A stretch of 64,000 nt of DNA from Antedon mediterranea (GCF_964355755.1 NC_092672.1:15250501-15314500), one strand, 5' to 3'; shown: positions 32,903 to 43,482, counted from the stretch's first letter. Translations and numbers: made by a program. The notes: a model not told the origin generated them from the sequence alone.

Positions 32903-33355
32903 AAAAGACAAGCTGAAATTATATTTGAATGAGATCGAGACAAGCAGAAATTTTATCAAATTATTACCATTGGATGAAGACAAAGAAGATAATCGAAGAA
33001 GACACAAAAGACAAGCTGAAATTATATTTGAATGAAATCGAGACAAGCAGAAATTTTATGAAATTATAACCATTGGATAAAGACAAAGAAGATAATCGAG
33101 GAAGACCCAAGAAGAATCAAAACAGAAGCAAGCGGACAAGAACTGTTTCGTTTAGAGACTTTCAACTTCACGCCGTTTTTTTTCGATCGTTTTTTTTAAC
33201 ATTTACTTTTTTTTAACATTGATGAACACCCTTCGCATTTTTTTAATTCGTTGTTTGAAAATTTGAACATTGATGAGCACCTTTAACATTTCTTTAATTC
33301 GTTGTTTGAACATTTAGACATTTTTGAACACTTTTTGCATTCCTTTAATTCATTT
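32903..33355 (+). repeat. Tandem repeats in the Ty3 leader
   Basis: A ~101-bp unit is present twice (about 32907-33007 and 33008-33110; both contain GACAAGCTGAAATTATATTT and GACAAAGAAGATAATCGA). Downstream, 33215-33355 has three diverged ~60-bp units with TTTAATTCGTTGTTTGAA. The leader has no ORF; packaging or translation signals could lie here, but nothing in the sequence proves it. Confidence 0.8.
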
Positions 33356-33496
33356 TTAATTGGATCCGAAGCATTTGGGGTAAGTCAAAACCATTTTGAT
33401 TTTGATTTGTAACCTTGATTGAAAAGTGAGAGTTTACATACATATATATACACTAAATTGTTTTTGATATTTGATTAATAATTAATATTATAAAGT

Positions 33497-34462
33497 ATGG
33501 TCGACGTTGTTGATAACGAAGTAATTTTAAATGAGCCCGTCAATCCTCACCCCGTGCCCCACCTAAGACAAACCGATTTCCTTCCCAAAAGATATGACGG
33601 TTCCATAACCGATCACGACCAATGTAGTGCACATTACTTATCGTTTACAGACTACCTTGAGGCCCACACGTTAGAAAACCCTGTAAACAATGCCCAATTA
33701 ATTAATGTAATAAGTATTTTTAAACGTAGCCTTCAGGGCCAAGCTAGACTCTGGATTGAGGGAAAGCAGTTCGATTCACTAGAATCCTTAAAAACCCAAT
33801 TCATCAACAGGTTTAGTAAAAACAAATCAATCTATGCGCACTTAAGAGAATACGATTCAATTACATACACCACTGGCGACAACGCCGAAAAGCACTTAAC
33901 CAAAATCAAACAAGCCGCAGACAGAATTGGATACGCTGACCAGCAGATAAAGAATAAATTTATTTCGACCCTTCCACCAAAATGTAGAGCAGCTGTAGCC
34001 ATGTCCACCCCAATCGATGCCACTATTGAAAATATTGTAAATAGCACACAAAATTACCTTGACCTTTCCGTAGATGATGCCACACGGGAAGTTTCATTCA
34101 ATATCAATAAGGAAACAGATAGGCCTAATAGTCTCGAATCGCTCCAACATGAGATAAATTCTCTCAAGTTAGACATGGCCACAACAAAACGATCCCTTAA
34201 TGATGATACTCGACGCTCACGTTCCCCCACCCGAAATTATATCCCAAGACGAAACCGAAGCCCAAGCCCATACAAACCCCGATTCCAGACCCCACCGACC
34301 CCAAGATATAGACAACCTCCCCCAACCTGTTATTACTGCGGGAAACCAGGCCACATAGCAAGGCACTGCCGACAACAAAACCGCTCTTACGGAAACTATC
34401 CCCCGCCATACCCATACCAACAGTCAAACAATTACTACCCTAGCCACCAGCAGGATTTTTAA
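33497..34462 (+). CDS. gag: Gag polyprotein of the Ty3 element
   Basis: 321 residues from ATG 33497 to TAA 34460-34462. Gag forms the particle that holds the RNA. Residues about 25-190 look like a retrotransposon Gag/capsid domain (LQGQARLWIEGKQFDSLESL, then QFINRFSK). Residues about 240-275 are rich in Arg, Pro and Ser. A zinc knuckle CYYCGKPGHIARHC (C-x2-C-x4-H-x4-C) lies near residue 280, for RNA binding. The tail is rich in Tyr, Pro and Gln. ATG 33497 is the first in the frame after a 0.7-kb leader. Pol starts in the -1 frame at the gag stop. The antisense ORFs over this region are shadows. Confidence 0.95.
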   Translation: MVDVVDNEVILNEPVNPHPVPHLRQTDFLPKRYDGSITDHDQCSAHYLSFTDYLEAHTLENPVNNAQLINVISIFKRSLQGQARLWIEGKQFDSLESLKTQFINRFSKNKSIYAHLREYDSITYTTGDNAEKHLTKIKQAADRIGYADQQIKNKFISTLPPKCRAAVAMSTPIDATIENIVNSTQNYLDLSVDDATREVSFNINKETDRPNSLESLQHEINSLKLDMATTKRSLNDDTRRSRSPTRNYIPRRNRSPSPYKPRFQTPPTPRYRQPPPTCYYCGKPGHIARHCRQQNRSYGNYPPPYPYQQSNNYYPSHQQDF

Positions 34463-34469
34463 AAAGGGG
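34456..34469 (+). promoter_or_regulatory. Probable -1 frameshift site at the gag stop
   Basis: Gag ends GAT TTT TAA and the pol frame is -1. At T34456-T34460 the tRNA on TTT can slip back one base onto TTT and read on as TTA AAA AGG. The pol frame is open from 34444, 15 bases before the shift point, and has no ATG near its start. This supports a Gag-Pol fusion made by frameshifting. The site is not the classical XXXYYYZ with a sense codon, so the efficiency is unknown. Confidence 0.6.
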
Positions 34470-37400
34470 ACTAGATGCCGCCTATAATCTGGCCCCCCAT
34501 ACTAAATACGACAATTTTAAGGCAAAATACTTAGGGAATTCAGATAATATTGATTTGTTACTTAACGACAGAAATTACGTTAAAGGAAATTTACCAGATG
34601 GTAGAAATGTTTTAACTTTATTTGACAGTGGTTCAACTAGAACTATAATCTCACAATCGTACGTTAATTCCTCACTTTATTTATCGCGTTTAAAGCCAGT
34701 TAAAGTGAACACAACTAAATTTAGATTAGGTAACGGTGACTTCTTATATGCCAACCACTTAGTGCAATTCGAATTATTTATCCAAGGACACAAATTTAAA
34801 ATTTCAGCATTAATCGTTAAAAATTTGACAGGTATTGACCTGATACTTGGAACCGAAACATTGTCTGAACTCGACGGTACTTTAAATTTTAAGGAAAACA
34901 CATTTCGCATTAGACCAAAGGTTTTTAGCTTTCGTCCAGTACACAAGATTTTTCTTAAACCCGGTGATACTAAAACAGTTAAATTAAAAGGAAGGGTTCC
35001 CGCCTTTGTACGCAATTCTGATGTTGTTCTACATGCAACCACCCATATTTCAAAACTTTGTCCATCAGATATGTTAGTAAAATTACATAGAGGAGAAACC
35101 AACATTGATATCACTAACAACACAAACAGAAACGTATCTCTAAATACACATCAACCTATCGCGAGCCTTCACTTAACCAACCTTGTAACAGTTACTAACG
35201 ACCTACCAATTGACAGAATAAAGTTGACCAATGACAACGCAAACAAGTACCCACATTTAGAACGTACAGACCCATTGCTAACTTTAACCGAGGAAGAAAT
35301 AATTAGAAAACAAGTTGATTTAACAGACAGCGTTTTAACACATAGAGAAAAAGAAGATTTGTATAAAACCTTACAACAAAACAGAAACGCATTTTCACTT
35401 TATGGTGAACTATCTAGCTGCCCAAACTTCAAAGCCGACATACACCTCTCTAACGATGAACCATTTTTTATTCGCCCATACTTCGCGACAGACAAAGACA
35501 AAAATGTTATTGAGGCCGAATTGAACAAATTAGTCAAATTAGGAATCTTAGCAGTAGGACACCAATCGTATACTTCCCCTGTCCTTCTTGTTTCAAAGAA
35601 AAATTCAAAAGATAAAAGAGTTGTCACAGACTTCCGCTATCTCAATTCCAGGATAAAACGTATTAATCACCCATTCCCATTATTAGCCGAAACTTTAAAA
35701 ACAATAGGTAACGCTAATGCACAGATTCTTAGCGTAATTGATTTGAAATCAGCGTTCCACTGTGTACCATTAGCCGAACATGCCCAACAATATACAGGTA
35801 TAGCTTCATATCATGGTGGAAAACATTATTATTATAAGAGATTAGCACAAGGATTAAACGTTTCGCCAGGTATATTTCAAGCAAAGATTGACGAAATTTT
35901 AAATGAAATCCCAAATTCTAGAGAATTCTGTATCGCCCATCATGATGATATTATTTTATTTAGCCAAGACAAATTTGCTCATAAGCAGCACCTCGTTTCC
36001 GTTTTACAAGCCCTACAATTAAATGGTTTTAGAATTTGTCCAAAGAAATGTAAGTTATTCAAGAATAAAGTGCAATATATGGGACACACCATCCTGATTA
36101 ATTCTTCAGGACACGCATGTATCACACCATTAGGCGACAGGTGTGCAGCTATCCGAAATTTGCCAGTCCCACGAACCCATAAAGAAACTAAACGATTTAT
36201 TGGTGCAGTAAATTATGTATCCCATTTTTTCCCTCAAATACAATCAATTTTACGTCCGTTACACACACTCGCAAGCAAACGCCGAAAATTTTGTTGGTCT
36301 ACTGAACACCAGAAAGCATTTGACGAAATTAAACAATTAATGGTTAAACCACCAACTCTTCAAATGCCTAGAAAAGAAGGTAGATTTACGCTATATAGCG
36401 ACACTTCAAGAACCGCAACAGGTTCATATTTAACACAAACAGTAAACGGTAAAGAACACATAATAGGTTATTATTCCAAAATCTTACCACAAGCCTGTCA
36501 ACGATATAGCGTCACAGAACTAGAGTTATTTGGACTTTACATTAACGTTTCAGCATTTCGACACTTACTAAAGGGTTGCGAATTTGATGCATTCGTAGAC
36601 CACTCAGCAATTGTACAAATTTGGAATTCAAAAGATCAGCCATGTACACCCCGTTTACAGAAACTAATATTACGATTGTCCGGATACATTTTCCAAATTG
36701 GTTATAAGAAAGGAACTGAATTAGTTTTAGCAGATTTCCTCTCCCGAGCCCCTCGTGATGACGATTCCGAAATTGATCAAGTTGTACCCATTGCATTTAA
36801 TATTACAGAGACTGAATCTCTTAACCCGATTACAAACACATCTACTAGCAGACCAGTAACAAGGTCATACGCCAAGAAAATGGGAATAAATATACCTGAC
36901 CTACATAAACCCAAACCAGTACAAACGCCCGTCATTAATCAAAATCCAGTGACAACAAACACGCGACCTACACCTCAACCTACCGCTACAACACAGATAA
37001 CCACGAGACAACAAACAAACGCACATCGATCACCGCCTATCATAACGCCACCTATCGTAACACCACCCCCAATACGTAATGTAAACATTCGACAACCTCC
37101 AGAGGAACGACTAGTAGACAAAAATAAGAAAAGCAAAGATACTACACATCGAAACGTACCAGTTGAATTGTATACATCGCCCAAACCACTAGTACCAAAC
37201 ATAACTGAATTTAAGTCAGCACACATCCCAAAACAACAAGACTTAGATAGATTAATGGATGTTATTCAAAGAAAGATAATTAGAGATTATAACCTCCCAG
37301 TAGATGTTAAACAATTACGTGTTGAACAAGAAACTTCACCATTTTTTAAGCCAGTTTACGATTATTTAGTTCATGATATCCTTCCAGCTGATAAGAAAGC

Positions 37401-39168
37401 AGCTCGTGCAGTTCAGAATAAGTCAGAGCAGTACATATTGTGCAACGGTTTACTATTCCGTTTATTTTTCCAAGATAAAGGTGGAGAATTTGTATTGCAA
37501 TTAGCTGTTCCTGAAAACTTAGCAGAGACTGTTATTTCTCAGTATCACGACAATTTGTTAAGTAGCCACCAAGGTACGATGCGTACTTACCTTACTATTA
37601 GGAAATTATTTTACATGCCTCTTATGTTCGAGAAAGTCAACAATTATACCCAAGCGTGTCTTAGATGTCAACAATTTCGTCCCAAAACAGATAAATTACG
37701 TCCTTTACACGATCGAGTACCAGCAACTTACCGTCCCTTTCATACACTCAGTCTAGATTTTAAGAGTATGCCAACTTCACCTTCAGGTTTTAAACATATT
37801 ATGGTAGTATGTGATGAGATAACTAGATTTTTGATTTGTGTACCTTTGAAATCCATTGATGCCGAAACAATTTGTGAAGCACTAATTCAAAAGGTCATCA
37901 GTATTTTTGGACCCCCATCTCGTCTTATTTCAGATGCAGCAACCTCCCTTACAGGAAAATTATTAACACTATTATGTAACACCCTTAATATTGATAGGAA
38001 AATCATCAGCGTCCACAATCACGGTAGTTTACAAGTTGAACGTCATATCCGCACCGTATCGGACCTGTTAAAGGTCAACCTTAACCAATTCGGAACAGAT
38101 TGGGTTAGATTTGTATCAACAACATGTTATGCTTATAATTCTTTCTCATCCCCACATCTAGGAAACCACTCCCCTTACGAATTAGTTTTTGGCCGCCAAC
38201 CTCCAAGTTTGACCTCATTAGCATTTAACCCTATTTCAGGATTGTCTCATTCCTATGAAGAATACTTTGAACACCTCAAGAAGAAATTTCAAAACATTTC
38301 ACAGACAATGCTACAATTACAGCGAACACAACAAAACGTCCAAAACTCAAAGATTTTCCAACGCTTAGAAAAAAGTCCAATTTACTCAGTAGGACAACTC
38401 GTATATTTATACAAGCCAACATCATCATCACTAACAGCAAATTCAAAGAAAATCGCCGCAGAATGGGTCGGACCATTAGTGATTCATGAAGTACTAGACA
38501 GAACACACTACATCCTAGCGACGATTAAAGGAGAAATACTTCGCGACGTATTCAATTATAACAGACTGAAACCCTGTTTTATGAGAACACCCAAAGAACG
38601 CAAAAATTTTACACATCTCCAAAAACTTAAACAATTGTTGAATGAACCCACTGATGATAATAACGAGAAAATCCAAAACACCATTAATGTAGTAAATGAC
38701 GAAATCAATGTTGAATTTGTAGACGAACATGATAGGACACCAGCCCAATTGCAATCAGATACCCTTACACATCCAACTAAGATAGAACCCCTTAACTTGC
38801 AACCTTACATTGACTGTGTAGAGAATAACATGGGATTAGCAGCCCCATTCCAAATGAAAGAAGAACAAATTAAGGAACAAACTAATTTAATTATGACGGC
38901 ACCTAATGATTCAAGTATGACATTAAACCGAGGTAGATTTAAAGCAGGACATTTCCAAGTTTTAGTTTCGTATTCTAAACCGACTTCAGCCAAACGCAAC
39001 ACCGATAAAACAAAACACGAATCTAATGATCGCAAATTTTGGTGGAATATTGACAGATATAACGATACAGATAAATTAATTAAAGAGATCATTAATGATA
39101 AACAGATACCGATAAGTGGATCGCCAAAACGATTCATAAAACGTTTGTATAATGCAACAAGTTACTGA
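34459..39168 (+). CDS. pol: Pol polyprotein: protease, RT, RNase H, integrase
   Basis: About 1,570 codons without a stop. The start given is the first codon after the proposed frameshift; the first usable alternative start is TTG 34555, from which positions below are counted. Protease: LFDSGSTRT, Asp24. RT: VVTDFRYLNS (~357), SVIDLKSAFH (~395), active site AHHDDIILFS (Asp464-465; His replaces the usual Tyr-x). RNase H: LYSDTS (~615) and TELELFGLY. Integrase: H-x6-H and CLRC zinc finger (~1005-1040), catalytic Asp ~1068, Asp ~1127, Glu ~1162 (D,D35E-like), then WVGPLVIHEVLD, a GPY/F-like module. About 200 further residues have no known domain. It copies RNA to DNA and inserts it. All catalytic residues are present. 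Confidence 0.96.
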   Translation, partial: LKRGLDAAYNLAPHTKYDNFKAKYLGNSDNIDLLLNDRNYVKGNLPDGRNVLTLFDSGSTRTIISQSYVNSSLYLSRLKPVKVNTTKFRLGNGDFLYANHLVQFELFIQGHKFKISALIVKNLTGIDLILGTETLSELDGTLNFKENTFRIRPKVFSFRPVHKIFLKPGDTKTVKLKGRVPAFVRNSDVVLHATTHISKLCPSDMLVKLHRGETNIDITNNTNRNVSLNTHQPIASLHLTNLVTVTNDLPIDRIKLTNDNANKYPHLERTDPLLTLTEEEIIRKQVDLTDSVLTHREKEDLYKTLQQNRNAFSLYGELSSCPNFKADIHLSNDEPFFIRPYFATDKDKNVIEAELNKLVKLGILAVGHQSYTSPVLLVSKKNSKDKRVVTDFRYLNSRIKRINHPFPLLAETLKTIGNANAQILSVIDLKSAFHCVPLAEHAQQYTGIASYHGGKHYYYKRLAQGLNVSPGIFQAKIDEILNEIPNSREFCIAHHDDIILFSQDKFAHKQHLVSVLQALQLNGFRICPKKCKLFKNKVQYMGHTILINSSGHACITPLGDRCAAIRNLPVPRTHKETKRFIGAVNYVSHFFPQIQSILRPLHTLASKRRKFCWSTEHQKAFDEIKQLMVKPPTLQMPRKEGRFTLYSDTSRTATGSYLTQTVNGKEHIIGYYSKILPQACQRYSVTELELFGLYINVSAFRHLLKGCEFDAFVDHSAIVQIWNSKDQPCTPRLQKLILRLSGYIFQIGYKKGTELVLADFLSRAPRDDDSEIDQVVPIAFNITETESLNPITNTSTSRPVTRSYAKKMGINIPDLHKPKPVQTPVINQNPVTTNTRPTPQPTATTQITTRQQTNAHRSPPIITPPIVTPPPIRNVNIRQPPEERLVDKNKKSKDTTHRNVPVELYTSPKPLVPNITEFKSAHIPKQQDLDRLMDVIQRKIIRDYNLPVDVKQLRVEQETSPFFKPVYDYLVHDILPADKKAARAVQNKSEQYILCNGLLFRLFFQDKGGEFVLQLAVPENLAETVISQYHDNLLSSHQGTMRTYLTIRKLFYMPLMFEKVNNYTQACLRCQQFRPKTDKLRPLHDRVPATYRPFHTLSLDFKSMPTSPSGFKHIMVVCDEITRFLICVPLKSIDAETICEALIQKVISIFGPPSRLISDAATSLTGKLLTLLCNTLNIDRKIISVHNHGSLQVERHIRTVSDLLKVNLNQFGTDWVRFVSTTCYAYNSFSSPHLGNHSPYELVFGRQPPSLTSLAFNPISGLSHSYEEYFEHLKKKFQNISQTMLQLQRTQQNVQNSKIFQRLEKSPIYSVGQLVYLYKPTSSSLTANSKKIAAEWVGPLVIHEVLDRTHYILATIKGEILRDVFNYNRLKPCFMRTPKERKNFTHLQKLKQLLNEPTDDNNEKIQNTINVVNDEINVEFVDEHDRTPAQLQSDTLTHPTKIEPLNLQPYIDCVENNMGLAAPFQMKEEQIKEQTNLIMTAPNDSSMTLNRGRFKAGHFQVLVSYSKPTSAKRNTDKTKHESNDRKFWWNIDRYNDTDKLIKEIINDKQIPISGSPKRFIKRLYNATSY

Positions 39169-40040
39169 TTTAATTTTTTTTGCAAGATTATTTTTAAATT
39201 ACGACATTTGCTAAATTAATGATAGCATAGTCTACGTATTTGATGAGATTTGTTAAATAATAATGTGATTTCAGTTAAAAGAGAATTGAATTTATGTGTA
39301 AGTATTGATTTTGTAACGAGTTTGATAATGATTAATTTTGAATTTTGATGATCGATATATTGAGATATTGAAAAAGAACGACAATCATTTTGTAACAAAT
39401 ATTTTGTTGAACCTTTGAGTCGTTAATCTCAAGCATTAATTAATTGATATACAATAACAGGAGATTTTCTTAGTACTTTTAATCGTAATTTTGTAGACAT
39501 TGAGTACAAAAGTCGAATTTGTCGACCGATTGAAATCGTAATTACCTGTGAATATAAATGCTTAAATCGATAAAGTTGTGACGATAATGATATATTGTGG
39601 ATAAGTTTGTGTCAACGGGACACACACATTTGTTTCTTTAAAGTTTTAAGTGATTAAGTTTGATATTTGATTTTAGGCTAATCAGCCACAGTTTCTTGAG
39701 TTTTATGTTTTAATTTGATGATTTATGTTTGAAGACCATTAGAACGCGATGAGTTGTCGCACGATTTGATGTATGTTCAATGTAACATACTATTTTTAAG
39801 TTTTGTATTTTTATTTTAACTGATTTATGTTTGATTTACGCGAATTTTTATACCAAATTCATTTTTAATTTCATTTTTTTAAGAGAGAGAAGAGAGAGAG
39901 TGAAAGTGATAAGGTTACATTTCAGAGTCAATGGTTTTGGCTAACTCAATTTTTGCTTATATGTATAATGTTTTTTTTCTTTTATATAACTTTAATTTTG
40001 CATGCCACTATTATAACCATTATATATGTTAAATAGATTA
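39169..40040 (+). other. 3' untranslated region of the Ty3 element
   Basis: About 870 bases between the pol stop and the polypurine tract. No env or other ORF is present. A GA-rich stretch lies at about 39881-39903. Confidence 0.7.
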
Positions 40041-40067
40041 AAAAAAAAAAAAGGGGAAACAGAGGGA
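40041..40067 (+). other. Polypurine tract
   Basis: A run of A followed by GGGGAAACAGAGGGA ends exactly at the 3' LTR. One C interrupts it. It is the expected primer site for plus-strand DNA. Confidence 0.85.
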
Positions 40068-40644
40068 TGTAATATATTGATATACCTTTATATTTAAGAA
40101 ATTGACCTTTGTATCGGAATTCAAATAGGTTCACAAACTTGACCCAGAAAGTCCAAAGGAGAGTTTGTCCAGATGTTTTAATGGCCATTTAGTTTATGAT
40201 AGAGTCCCTAAAGAAAACACTTAGCTTAATTTTGTGACTTTCCCATCGAGTGATCGACACTATTTAAGTACAGATTTGACAGTGTCATCCATCACAGAAA
40301 TACCTTATTATACCGTTAATCACTCCCACTTAAACACCCCTGGATCAACTTAGGACCAATCGTTACCCTCACAGATGATGTAATGACATTATGCAAATGA
40401 ACTGAGCCAATATACCCCCAAGTTTCAGAAGGGCCCAGACACACCTTACAACCACTTCTCCAGAAGCAGACCTACACACACCACACCTCACCGACAGCAT
40501 CATTGATCCTCCGCGTTCCTTATCTATACTTATAGTTGTATATTGTACTGAAGTATTATACTGAATAAACAATATATGTGTTACGACAGTCAAGCGAGTT
40601 AGAGTCTTTCATTAGTACCTCAACAACCCAAACATTATATTACA
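40068..40644 (+). repeat. 3' LTR (577 bp)
   Basis: Same length as the 5' LTR, and I found no difference when reading the two side by side. It is followed by the TTAG target duplication at 40645-40648. Confidence 0.95.
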
Positions 40645-40648
40645 TTAG

Positions 40649-42120
40649 TGATGATTTTGAAGGAAACTATATTTTCACATAAAAAAAAAAAAACCTAAAC
40701 ATGATATACCCTCATCACTAACAACCATGGGTTTGGTGGTCTAAATTAAACACTGGTCAGCATCATTGTGCTTTGGTCATCCCGGACTCGGGCACCTCCT
40801 AACCTCCCTAGTAAAAACCATCACTTCTTGCAAGCTAATAATAACCAGTCGCGAGAATAAACCTTCCCCTAAATGTCGGGAAACAAAGTATTATGCTTCA
40901 CAGATAAAAATATTGCGAGTTAAATTTATTCTGTTGTGGGTACAATATCTAATGATATTTAGGGTAACAAGCATTAATAAATTAAAATTATGATTAAATA
41001 AAATTAAATTGGTAAAGAAAAATAAAAAAATATTGGGAATTGAGATGATAGATAAAATGATAAATGTCATACTATAGTTTTCGGTATAGTCAGCATCTCT
41101 ATTCTGCTCCTTCAAAGTTGCTATTTCAATGCCAGAAATTGCATCTGTTTGGTGTCGATCATTTATTAGACAACAACTTTTTATGACATATAATGTTTAT
41201 CTTTTGAATGTTGTTTTCAAGATTCAATGAGCATATAACAGGGACATTAAATAATGTGTCAACAAGGACCATCAGGTAAAGATACACATCAACGGAATCC
41301 AAAAGGGGTTGTTAAGGTAATAAAGTCATTTTCAAACTTGCCACTACTAATTACAGTATTTAATTTTTCGACAACTGACAGTATTCAACTTCCTTGACAG
41401 AAAATGTCAGAAAAATGGAATAGAAACTTTGAATGCAGATGAAGATCTACTAAAATATTACTTTGCCATCATTAAAAAAAGCGAGAAAAAAGACAGAAGA
41501 AGCAAAAAATATTGGAATAATTAGTACTTAAAGAAAACATCTTAAGGAACAAATTTGCAACATCTTTGTAACGCTCTGCACTTGCAAAGAAACAGAGGGA
41601 TGAATTATATTCAAAGCAAGAACTGTTCAGTCCAAAATTAAAAAAGACCAGAAAAGTCAATGAAGTAGACTTCTGTGCCTACATGTATGGTGGAAGTATT
41701 TTGGCGGCGCCAACATTACATTTTCTATGTATGTACTTTGGATGGGAAACTTACTGTGATCCAACTCCATATTTAGGATGGGGTCGAATTATTAAATCCC
41801 AGACTCATTACAGAATTAAGAATCTCTTTTCTTTAAATATATATGAGATATATATGCAGTTATAAAAAGTTGCAGTTGCAGAAAATTAACTGGAATGTTC
41901 TATTGCATTTTGTGAAGGGTGGCCGAATAACTTCTGATACCCATGATCTTAACCTAGATGTGTTAAATGTTCTACTATTTTCATGAGATTAAAAACATCT
42001 TTTCCTACGGTTTCTATATTTTTCCCTTAGAATTATGCCAATTAAGCATTATTGTGACATAATATACCTCATATGTCTTATGACATCATAGTTACGTTAT
42101 ATGGTAATTTAAATATGCTA
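40649..42120. other. No gene seen
   Basis: About 1.5 kb of AT-rich flank. Weak open stretches at 40766-40993 and 41683-41865 have no recognisable motif. Confidence 0.35.
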
Positions 42121-42196
42121 ATTGGAAAGTTTAATATCACATTTATATCTACTCGCAATCCACTTAGGTGGTCTAAAACTAACCGTTAAGGAGATA
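42121..42196 (+). repeat. Repeat R3 fragment beside the palindrome
   Basis: AGTTTAATATCACATTTATA through CACTTAGGTGGTCTAAAACT matches the two R3 units at 43550-44030. The palindrome's outer arms continue this same family. Confidence 0.7.
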
Positions 42197-42600
42197 TGGA
42201 GCTTCAAAATGGTATAGTAAATAGCGGCCATTTTGAATGTATGCTAACTAACCCAAGGAGAATGTTAAGAAACAAGTTTTCTTGCAGTTCCTAAATCTTT
42301 CGCATAGTATTATACAAATAATGAATGTTTATGAGTGTAATGGTACAAATAATGGCACGAGGTGAATGATGAAAGGTTATATTTCAACGAGGCGATGCAA
42401 TGAGCCGAGTTGAAATATAACCTTTCATCATTCACCAAGTGCCATTATTTGTACCATTACACTCATAAACATTCATTATTTGTATAATACTATGCGAAAG
42501 ATTTAGGAACTGCAAGAAAACTTGTTTCTTAACATTCTCCTTGGGTTAGTTAGCATACATTCAAAATGGCCGCTATTTACTATACCATTTTGAAGCTCCA
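42197..42600. mobile_element. 404-bp near-perfect palindrome (foldback element)
   Basis: Arms 42197-42388 and 42409-42600 (192 bases each) are reverse complements with only two mismatches that I can find (in CACGAGGTG against CACTTGGTG). The 20-base centre is unpaired. The outer ~110 bases of each arm are repeat R3; the inner ~83 are a family also seen as half arms at 8338-8412, 13965-14036 and 15180-15266. No protein is encoded. Such arms would extrude as a long hairpin, so recent origin or gene conversion between the arms is likely. Confidence 0.92.
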
Positions 42601-42626
42601 CGAATACAAAACATTCATTATTTGTT

Positions 42627-43482
42627 TTATATAACATCTAAATAAATTCTAGTTATTTGAATCAAATAAAAGGTAGCCCTAGCCAAAGCTTACTACATTT
42701 CATTCACACACATTGATTAAAAACAGTAACATTTCGTTTTTAATAATTTTATATGTTATATTTATATGGATTTCGTAAACACACCTACTTTTGTGTTAAT
42801 TATGTCAACAAACGACCAAACAATCCTAGGCCTAGCAAGGCTAAAACGCCTAGGCTAGGCCTAGCCTAATACTAGCATGGCCTAGGCTAGTACTAGCTTG
42901 GCTGAAAGGCAAAACTTTGACAGACAATTGGAACTTATCTAAGCTAATTATGGTTTTTCCAACAATTCTTGTAGGGATGTCCCCATTAATTAATCAAAAT
43001 CCTAAAAACGATCTAAAGCTAATTTAAATGCCTTTTTGAATGAAATTAGTACATAATGTCCAAATCGTACACAAATATCTGCTGCTGTTGCATATCTCGC
43101 GGTGGTGTTTACAAATGAAACTGAGACCAGACGACAGGTGGCGCTGTTGTATTTCACAGTACAGAGCCATATCATAGGGTAATTTGTGTACTAGATTTTT
43201 TTTCATCCGCGAAACGTTTTTTTTTCGTACACAAATGTTTAAAAAAAAAACGAAACTGAGGCCAGACGACAGGTGGCGCTGTTGTATTTCACAGTACAGA
43301 GCCATATCATAGGATAATTTGTGTACTAGATTTTTTTTCATCCTCGAGACGTTTTTTTTTTCGTACACAAAAATGTTTCAAAAAGTACGATTAAACGATC
43401 GTTTAATAGTGCGTACTATTGCATGCCATGTGACCCACAATCGTCCAGTCAAATGACAGGAATTTATTTAGGTGTTATATAA
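42627..43482. mobile_element. 856-bp MITE, family A, copy 2
   Basis: TIRs match copy 1 (13519-13911): TTATATAACATCTAAATAAA at the left and GTTATATAA at the right. Inner blocks correspond in reverse order. It is longer because of a 135-bp tandem duplication (about 43117-43251 and 43252-43380, each with CCAGACGACAGGTGGCGCTG) and additional sequence with AGGCCTAG words (42820-42900). Confidence 0.75.

Larger units (their letters stand above)
32195..40644 (+). mobile_element. Complete Ty3-type LTR retrotransposon, apparently young and intact
   Basis: 8.45 kb bounded by two 577-bp LTRs that I read as identical, starting TGTAATATATTG and ending ATATTACA, with TTAG on both sides (32191-32194, 40645-40648). 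Order: 5' LTR, primer site, 0.7-kb leader with tandem repeats, gag, pol (protease, RT, RNase H, integrase), 0.9-kb 3' region without an ORF, polypurine tract, 3' LTR. The domain order RT-RNase H-integrase defines the Ty3 group. No env-like gene is present. Identical LTRs and unbroken ORFs mean recent insertion and a possibly active element. Confidence 0.97.

Noticed and set aside
34677-39137. Several antisense ORFs of 60-148 codons under gag and pol
   Set aside because: Shadows of a long, intact sense frame; none shows a motif.
39169-40040. Possible env gene of the Ty3 element
   Set aside because: No ORF of useful length exists between pol and the polypurine tract, so nothing points to an envelope protein.
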